A stretch of DNA of 17,593 bases from CF-161 sp035259145 (GTDB lineage Bacteria > Chloroflexota > Dormibacteria > Dormibacterales > Dormibacteraceae), in NCBI GenBank assembly GCA_035259145.1, contig DATFWQ010000111.1, positions 1-17,593 of the forward strand. Reading direction: 5' to 3'. The notes below the pieces were generated by a model. That model saw nothing but the letters and a program-made list of their open reading frames with translations, did no database searches and was not told the DNA's origin. Numbering within the stretch: the stretch's first letter is position 1; each line of letters opens with the position of its first letter. Positions 13,838-17,593 of the stretch are shown one piece after another. Both the position numbers and the translations under genes were made by a program.

Positions 13838-14496
13838 AGCTTGTAGCCGAGCACGAAGCCGCTGACCAACCCGATTCCGAGCCACAGGCTGGGCTTTTGA
13901 GCCGATGCCGGATGGAGGTCCGTCCACCGGCCGACAACGTAGGCGAGCGCGCCGGTGCCCACCATGAGCTCGATCAGCCCGAGCTGCGTGATGGCGCGGC
14001 ACAGCGCCAAGACGACCCCGAACGCAGCCGTGGCAAGAAGGCCGGCGAGCACAGCAGTCGGGCGTTCCACACCCTCGAGCAGGGTGGTCGCAACACCCGC
14101 TACCGCGGCGGGCACCAGCACGATCAGCAGTGTCAGGTGATGAGCCGATGCTGGAACCAGAGCCGCCGAGGCTCCGATCCCGATGACTTCGAAGACCGCC
14201 GCCCGCGCAGAGCGCAGGCGACGGCCAAATCGAGAGAGGGAGTAACCGGCAAGTCCGAAAACGGCAGCCGCCAACCAGGCGAGCTGGGTCACGAGCAGAG
14301 CGTTCCACAAACCTCGGCTGCCGAAGCCCGAGAACATGGTCGCCAGCGCGGTCCCGGCAGCGGGCACCACGACCAGCAGCGCTGCAAGCATCGCGCCCAG
14401 GCCCATACCAAACGTGAGGGGGTGGTCGCGGATCCGCGGCCAGTCGGACAGCGCGGCCATGAAGAGCATCCACGCGGCGGAACCCAGGTAGAGCAT
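13834..14496 (-). CDS. Multi-spanning membrane protein of unknown function
   Basis: A 220-residue protein rich in Ala, Leu, Val and Gly with about seven hydrophobic stretches (near 31-49, 63-83, 97-117, 119-140, 147-167, 172-190 and 203-218). Charged residues are few: RIRDHP near the N-terminus, RFGRRLRSAR before the third segment and GRWTDLHP before the last. There is no recognisable transporter signature, nucleotide-binding site or haem motif, and I do not recognise the family. The start is ATG 14496, which shares one base with the TGA of the luciferase-like gene (TGATG); the open frame continues upstream only as out-of-frame sequence of that gene. Its stop overlaps the hydantoinase start (TTGA). 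Being locked between two catabolic enzymes suggests an uptake, export or membrane-anchoring role for the pathway, which is inference. Confidence 0.75.
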   Translation of the reverse strand: MLYLGSAAWMLFMAALSDWPRIRDHPLTFGMGLGAMLAALLVVVPAAGTALATMFSGFGSRGLWNALLVTQLAWLAAAVFGLAGYSLSRFGRRLRSARAAVFEVIGIGASAALVPASAHHLTLLIVLVPAAVAGVATTLLEGVERPTAVLAGLLATAAFGVVLALCRAITQLGLIELMVGTGALAYVVGRWTDLHPASAQKPSLWLGIGLVSGFVLGYKL

Positions 14497-15473
14497 CAGG
14501 ACCGGGCGAGCTCCCGGATGGTTCTTTCCACGCTCAGTGGATCGGGAAAGAGGACCGGCAGCGCCAGGCCGGCCTCTCGATACGCCGCCAGCCGCTCCGC
14601 GCAGGCAGCGGCAGGGCCACACAGCGCGTGCTCGGCCACCAGCGAGTCCGGCAACCACGAGAACGTCGCCTCCAGCCCACCCTCGCGAGCACGGACGCGA
14701 AGCCGCTCGAGCAGCTCAGGATCCAGCCCGGTCTCGGCGGCGAGATTGGGGAAGTAGACGAGGTAGGTGGCCAGGATCGGGCGCACCCGCGCGGTCGCCT
14801 CGGCGACCGAGCCGGCCATGGCAACCACCATGGCCTGGCCCACCTCGCCGCGAAATCCGTCCGGCCCGGCCGCGGAGTTCAGGCGCGTTAGAGCCCGCTT
14901 CGTGTAGGAGACGGGCATGAAGGCGTTGAGGATCACGCCGTCCGCCAACCCGCCCGCGCAATCGAGCGCTCGCGGCCCGGTGACGCACAGATATACAGGA
15001 GGGGACGGCCCAGGCTGCAGCTCCGGAACCAGGTCGCGGAAGCGGGTGTGCCGGCCGTCGAAAGAAACCGGGGCCGGCTGACCCCAGGCCGCCCGCACCG
15101 CGGTCACAAACTCCGCGAGGCGCGTCACAGGATGGTCGAACTCGTAACCCTGCTGTCCGAGCGGAGCTGGTGAGCCGGGACCGACGCCCAGCACCACTCG
15201 ACCAGGAGCGGCCTCGGCCAGGGCAGCCCAGGTGATCGCCACCAGCGCGGCGCCACGCGTGTAGACGTTGATGGCTGCACTGCCCACGCGTACGCGTTCG
15301 GTTGCCATCAGCAGCGCCGTCATGGCGGTGACGGAGTCTCTCGTTATGCGGGTCTCGGCGTGCCAGAGGGAGTCGAAGCCGGCCTGCTCAGCCGCTCTCC
15401 CGATGTCGACCAGACTCCGCAGGTCGGGTCCGCCGAGAAAGCCGAATCCGAGCTTCACGGGATCCACTCCCAT
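14496..15473 (-). CDS. Luciferase-like (LLM class) flavin/F420-dependent oxidoreductase
   Basis: A 325-residue TIM-barrel oxidoreductase of the bacterial luciferase superfamily. The family pattern is clear: strand 1 KLGFGFLGGPDLRSL, IGRAAEQAGFDSLWHAE (25-41), MTALLMATERVRVGSAAINVYTR split across residues 51-73, then the LGVGPGSP loop (95-102) typical of the cofactor phosphate site, and ALVAITWAALAEAAPGRVVLG before it. The layout resembles F420-dependent methylene-tetrahydromethanopterin-reductase-like members more than FMN-dependent alkanal monooxygenases, but the cofactor cannot be settled by eye. The start is ATG 15473, sharing TGATG with the carbamoylase stop; an upstream open frame is shadow sequence. 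In a ureide operon it may oxidise the ring or a ring-opening product, as RutA does for uracil in the same superfamily. That role is inferred. Confidence 0.9.
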   Translation of the reverse strand: MGVDPVKLGFGFLGGPDLRSLVDIGRAAEQAGFDSLWHAETRITRDSVTAMTALLMATERVRVGSAAINVYTRGAALVAITWAALAEAAPGRVVLGVGPGSPAPLGQQGYEFDHPVTRLAEFVTAVRAAWGQPAPVSFDGRHTRFRDLVPELQPGPSPPVYLCVTGPRALDCAGGLADGVILNAFMPVSYTKRALTRLNSAAGPDGFRGEVGQAMVVAMAGSVAEATARVRPILATYLVYFPNLAAETGLDPELLERLRVRAREGGLEATFSWLPDSLVAEHALCGPAAACAERLAAYREAGLALPVLFPDPLSVERTIRELARS

Positions 15474-16741
15474 CAGTCCTGATACGCCAGCCGGAAGAGC
15501 GTCCGCGCCAGGACCTCGATGCCGTATCCGATGTGCGCGACCTCGGTGTACTCGTCTGGCCGGTGGCTGTGGCCGCCCTGGCTTGGCACGAAGAGCATGG
15601 CGGCGGGACAGATGCTGCCCAGCAGTTGAGCGTCGTGCCCGGCATGGCTCGGCATCCTCCGCCATGCCACGCCGGCCTCCTGACACGCGGTCTCCAGACA
15701 GCCACAGATACGGTCATCGAAGCGAATGCCCGGCTGTCCGATCAGCGGCCTGGTGTGTGCCTCGAGCTCGCGGCCGGAAGCGACCTTCTGCAGCATTCGA
15801 AGCAGGCTGTCCTCGAACCGGTCGAGCGTCGCTTCGTTGGGATGGCGGAAGTCGATGGTGAAGTCTGCCGAGCCTGGCACCTGATTGAAGCCACCTGGCT
15901 CCACCGTCAGGTGACCGACCGTGGCGACGGCAGGCGCTCCCTGCTCCTTCGCGATTCGCTCCGCCCCCAGCACGACCTCAGCCGCACCGGTGAGCGCGTC
16001 ACGACGCCGCGCCATCGGGATGGTGCCAGCGTGCCCGGCGGCGCCTTGAATGGAGACGCTGAGGCCGCGCACACCGACGACCTGGTCGACGACCCCGATC
16101 ACGTCGCCGGCAGCTGCCAGCACCGGGCCCTGCTCGATGTGGGGCTCGACGAACGCGACCAGATCATACCTGTGGGCCTCCGGGATCCGTTCAGGGTCCA
16201 GCCCACAGGCTCGCATCGCAGCCCCGATCGAAACGCCCTGGGAATCAGTCAAGCGATCGGGCTCGCCCTCCAGAATGCGGCCGGTCATGGCACGGCCGCC
16301 CCAGAAGTTGCAGCTGAACCGGCTCGACTCCTCCTCGCAGTTGGCGAGCACCTCGATCGTGCGCTTGGGCCTTCCAAAGGCGGCGGCCAGCCACTGCACG
16401 GCAGACCCGGCCATGACGACGCCGAGCACGCCGTCGTACGCCCCGCCTCGAACGACCGAGTCGATGTGCGACCCGCTCAGGACGACTCCCGGGCTGTCAC
16501 CGCTGAGGCGCCCGAACCGGCTGCCGACCGCGTCGGCCCGGACCCGAAGCCCGGCGGCGTGAAACCATTCCTCTATCTCCGCCATGGCTCCCTGCCAGGC
16601 TCCGGTGTACACGAGCCGGGTGACGGAACCATCCTCGCCACGGCCGTGCAGGCGCAGCCGCTGAATGAGAGCGTCTGCCTCCTGTGCCAGCTCGGCGCGA
16701 TCGCTGTCGCTGAAGCTGGGCATGACCGCCGGAGTCGCCAT
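15473..16741 (-). CDS. hyuC: M20-family N-carbamoyl-amino-acid hydrolase/allantoate amidohydrolase
   Basis: A 422-residue dinuclear-metal amidohydrolase that removes the carbamoyl group from ring-opened ureides, releasing amino acid, CO2 and ammonia. Metal ligands are recognisable: H92 in GSHIDSVVRGGAYDG with bridging D103, the acidic cluster EEESSRF (136-142), H201 in FVEPHIEQGPVL and H391 in PSQGGHSHRPDEYT. The lid domain carries GAAGHAGTIPMARRRDAL, and MPSHAGHDAQ supplies a conserved His near the carbamoyl site. Family length is normal. I chose ATG 16741, which shares TGATG with the hyuB stop, matching the next two junctions of the operon. ATG 16756 would add five residues (MGAYL) and is also possible. 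Members are usually specific for L-N-carbamoyl amino acids, or for allantoate or ureidoglycolate; the substrate cannot be picked here. Confidence 0.92.
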   Translation of the reverse strand: MATPAVMPSFSDSDRAELAQEADALIQRLRLHGRGEDGSVTRLVYTGAWQGAMAEIEEWFHAAGLRVRADAVGSRFGRLSGDSPGVVLSGSHIDSVVRGGAYDGVLGVVMAGSAVQWLAAAFGRPKRTIEVLANCEEESSRFSCNFWGGRAMTGRILEGEPDRLTDSQGVSIGAAMRACGLDPERIPEAHRYDLVAFVEPHIEQGPVLAAAGDVIGVVDQVVGVRGLSVSIQGAAGHAGTIPMARRRDALTGAAEVVLGAERIAKEQGAPAVATVGHLTVEPGGFNQVPGSADFTIDFRHPNEATLDRFEDSLLRMLQKVASGRELEAHTRPLIGQPGIRFDDRICGCLETACQEAGVAWRRMPSHAGHDAQLLGSICPAAMLFVPSQGGHSHRPDEYTEVAHIGYGIEVLARTLFRLAYQD

Positions 16742-17593
16742 CAGATACGCGCCCATGTGAGCCGTTCCGCTGCCTGGTCCGGGGCCAGGCCGTATCGGTC
16801 GATCGCCGACTGCAGACTTATGAGCTCATCCAGCACGTCGTCCAGCACCTTCCGCTGATCACGCTGGAGGGGGTCGCCGTAGCCGGCGCCGCAGGGGCTC
16901 ACCGTCCTGATGACCTCCCCCGGACGGCCCCAGAGCGACTGCAGCTTCGACGGTAGGCGCACCTGCCGGCCGTCGGCCGCGACCTTCAGAGCCTGGCCAG
17001 GGGTTCCCTCACCGCCTCCGAAGGCGCCCTGCGGAGGGTGTCTGTGCCCGTCGCCTTCCACGCTGACGTGGGCATCGGTCTGGAGCTGCATGTCGCGGAT
17101 CGAACCGACGCCGCCGCGCCACCTGCCCGGGCCTCCTCTGTCGGTGCGCAGCTCGTAGCGGGTGACTCGAAGCGGGTAGTGAGCCTCGATGTCTTCGATG
17201 GGGTTGTTCCGGGTGTTGGCATAGAGCACGTCCACTGCGTCGATCCCGTCCTTGCCCAGGCGCCCGCCGTAGGCGCCTTCAGTGATGTCGATGTAGACCC
17301 AGTGGTGCCCGTCGACCACGCCCGAGTAGGCAACCGCCGTCATGTTTCCCATTCCGGCCGCGATTCGGTCCGGGCAGATGGGTCGCAGCGCCGCCATCAG
17401 GGTGTCGGCGACTATGTTGCCCGGGGCAGCGCGGGCGATGGTGGCGCAGGGGAAGGTGGGATTGGCCAGCGAGCCTCGCTCGGCCACGATCCGGATCGGC
17501 CGCACCAGCCCCGAGTTCTGGGGCACGTACTCGTGCGTCGCCTGGTCCAGCAGGATCGAGCGCAGGGTCACGTAGATGGCTATGTCCACCGTG
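16741..17593 (-). CDS. hyuB: Hydantoinase B/oxoprolinase-family subunit, C-terminal part (5' end off window)
   Basis: The frame enters from the right edge and stops at 16741, showing about 284 residues, roughly the last half of a normal HyuB. Family marks include VPQNSGLVRPI, NPTFPCATIARAAPGN, YIDITEGAYGGRLGKDGIDA, YPLRVTRYELRTDRGGPGRW, then RGGVGSIRD, GAFGGGEGTPG, and the C-terminal CGAGYGDPLQRDQRKVLDDV. HyuB normally forms a complex with an HyuA ATP-binding partner to hydrolyse hydantoins, N-methylhydantoin or 5-oxoproline with ATP, so hyuA is expected just upstream outside the window. The C-terminal loop that usually reads GGGGYGDP is CGAGYGDP here, a minor change. The carbamoylase gene overlaps its stop by one base, so both products are coupled. 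Confidence 0.92.
   Translation of the reverse strand, partial: TVDIAIYVTLRSILLDQATHEYVPQNSGLVRPIRIVAERGSLANPTFPCATIARAAPGNIVADTLMAALRPICPDRIAAGMGNMTAVAYSGVVDGHHWVYIDITEGAYGGRLGKDGIDAVDVLYANTRNNPIEDIEAHYPLRVTRYELRTDRGGPGRWRGGVGSIRDMQLQTDAHVSVEGDGHRHPPQGAFGGGEGTPGQALKVAADGRQVRLPSKLQSLWGRPGEVIRTVSPCGAGYGDPLQRDQRKVLDDVLDELISLQSAIDRYGLAPDQAAERLTWARI

Noticed and set aside
13838..14473. Upstream extension of the hydantoinase frame (669 residues)
   Set aside because: It is an out-of-frame shadow of the membrane protein gene; the amidohydrolase beta domain starts at TTG 13837.
15474..15686. Upstream extension of the LLM oxidoreductase frame
   Set aside because: Shadow of the carbamoylase gene; the barrel's first strand follows directly after ATG 15473.
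15533..16858. 441-residue plus-strand frame opposite the carbamoylase gene
   Set aside because: Antisense shadow; the minus strand has the complete metal-ligand set of an M20 hydrolase.
1..17593. Mobile elements, CRISPR arrays, tRNA, riboswitches
   Set aside because: No transposase, integrase, terminal repeats, spaced direct repeats, tRNA-like cloverleaf or known riboswitch core was seen; a covariance-model and repeat search would be the decisive test.

Overview
This 17.6 kb window is a GC-rich, densely coded bacterial chromosome segment with no rRNA, tRNA, insertion sequence, phage or CRISPR signal. GTG and TTG starts are common, genes overlap by 1-11 nt, several start codons sit about 6 nt after a -10-like hexamer (leaderless style), and a luciferase-like enzyme of the F420/FMN type is present. 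This points to an actinobacterial or related high-GC terrestrial lineage (Thermoleophilia/Dormibacterota/Chloroflexota-like). The lineage is an inference and cannot be fixed from the window. No stretch longer than 300 bases lacks a gene; the largest gaps are about 95-120 bases and hold the promoters listed.

Region A (1-7335) looks like an uptake and hydrolysis module for a nitrogenous substrate. It contains the tail of a GyrI-like effector-binding regulator, an amidase-signature hydrolase 15 nt downstream on the same strand, a lipoprotein substrate-binding protein with a strong sigma70-type promoter, a divergent TetR regulator, and a four-gene branched-chain-amino-acid-type ABC transporter operon read on the minus strand in the order livG-livF-livH-livM. 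The solute receptor is separated from its presumed permease by the TetR gene.

Region B (7390-11195) holds a small multi-pass membrane protein on the minus strand. Divergent from it is a DesK/NarL-type histidine kinase whose stop overlaps the start of its LuxR-type response regulator (GTGA overlap), followed by a B12-binding-type radical SAM enzyme. The 97-nt gap before the radical SAM gene carries two near-identical palindromic sites 21 nt apart and a leaderless-type start. The simplest reading is that the two-component system controls the radical SAM gene.

Region C (11210-17593, minus strand, running off the right edge) is a tightly coupled run of seven genes in transcription order: HyuB-type hydantoinase subunit (partial), M20 N-carbamoyl-amino-acid hydrolase, luciferase-like flavin oxidoreductase, an unrecognised multi-spanning membrane protein, a dihydropyrimidinase/D-hydantoinase, a Tat-exported sulfite-oxidase-fold molybdenum oxidoreductase, and a cytochrome b561-type membrane subunit. 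Nearly every junction is a stop/start overlap (TGATG, TTGA, GTGA). The first part is recognisable cyclic ureide/imide catabolism: ring opening by two unrelated hydantoinase types, then removal of the carbamoyl group. The flavin oxidoreductase, the unknown membrane protein and the Mo-enzyme/cytochrome b pair are not part of the textbook hydantoin pathway and make this operon the most unusual element of the window. Regions A and C may serve the same substrate class (import and amide hydrolysis, then ring opening), but nothing in the sequence proves that link.
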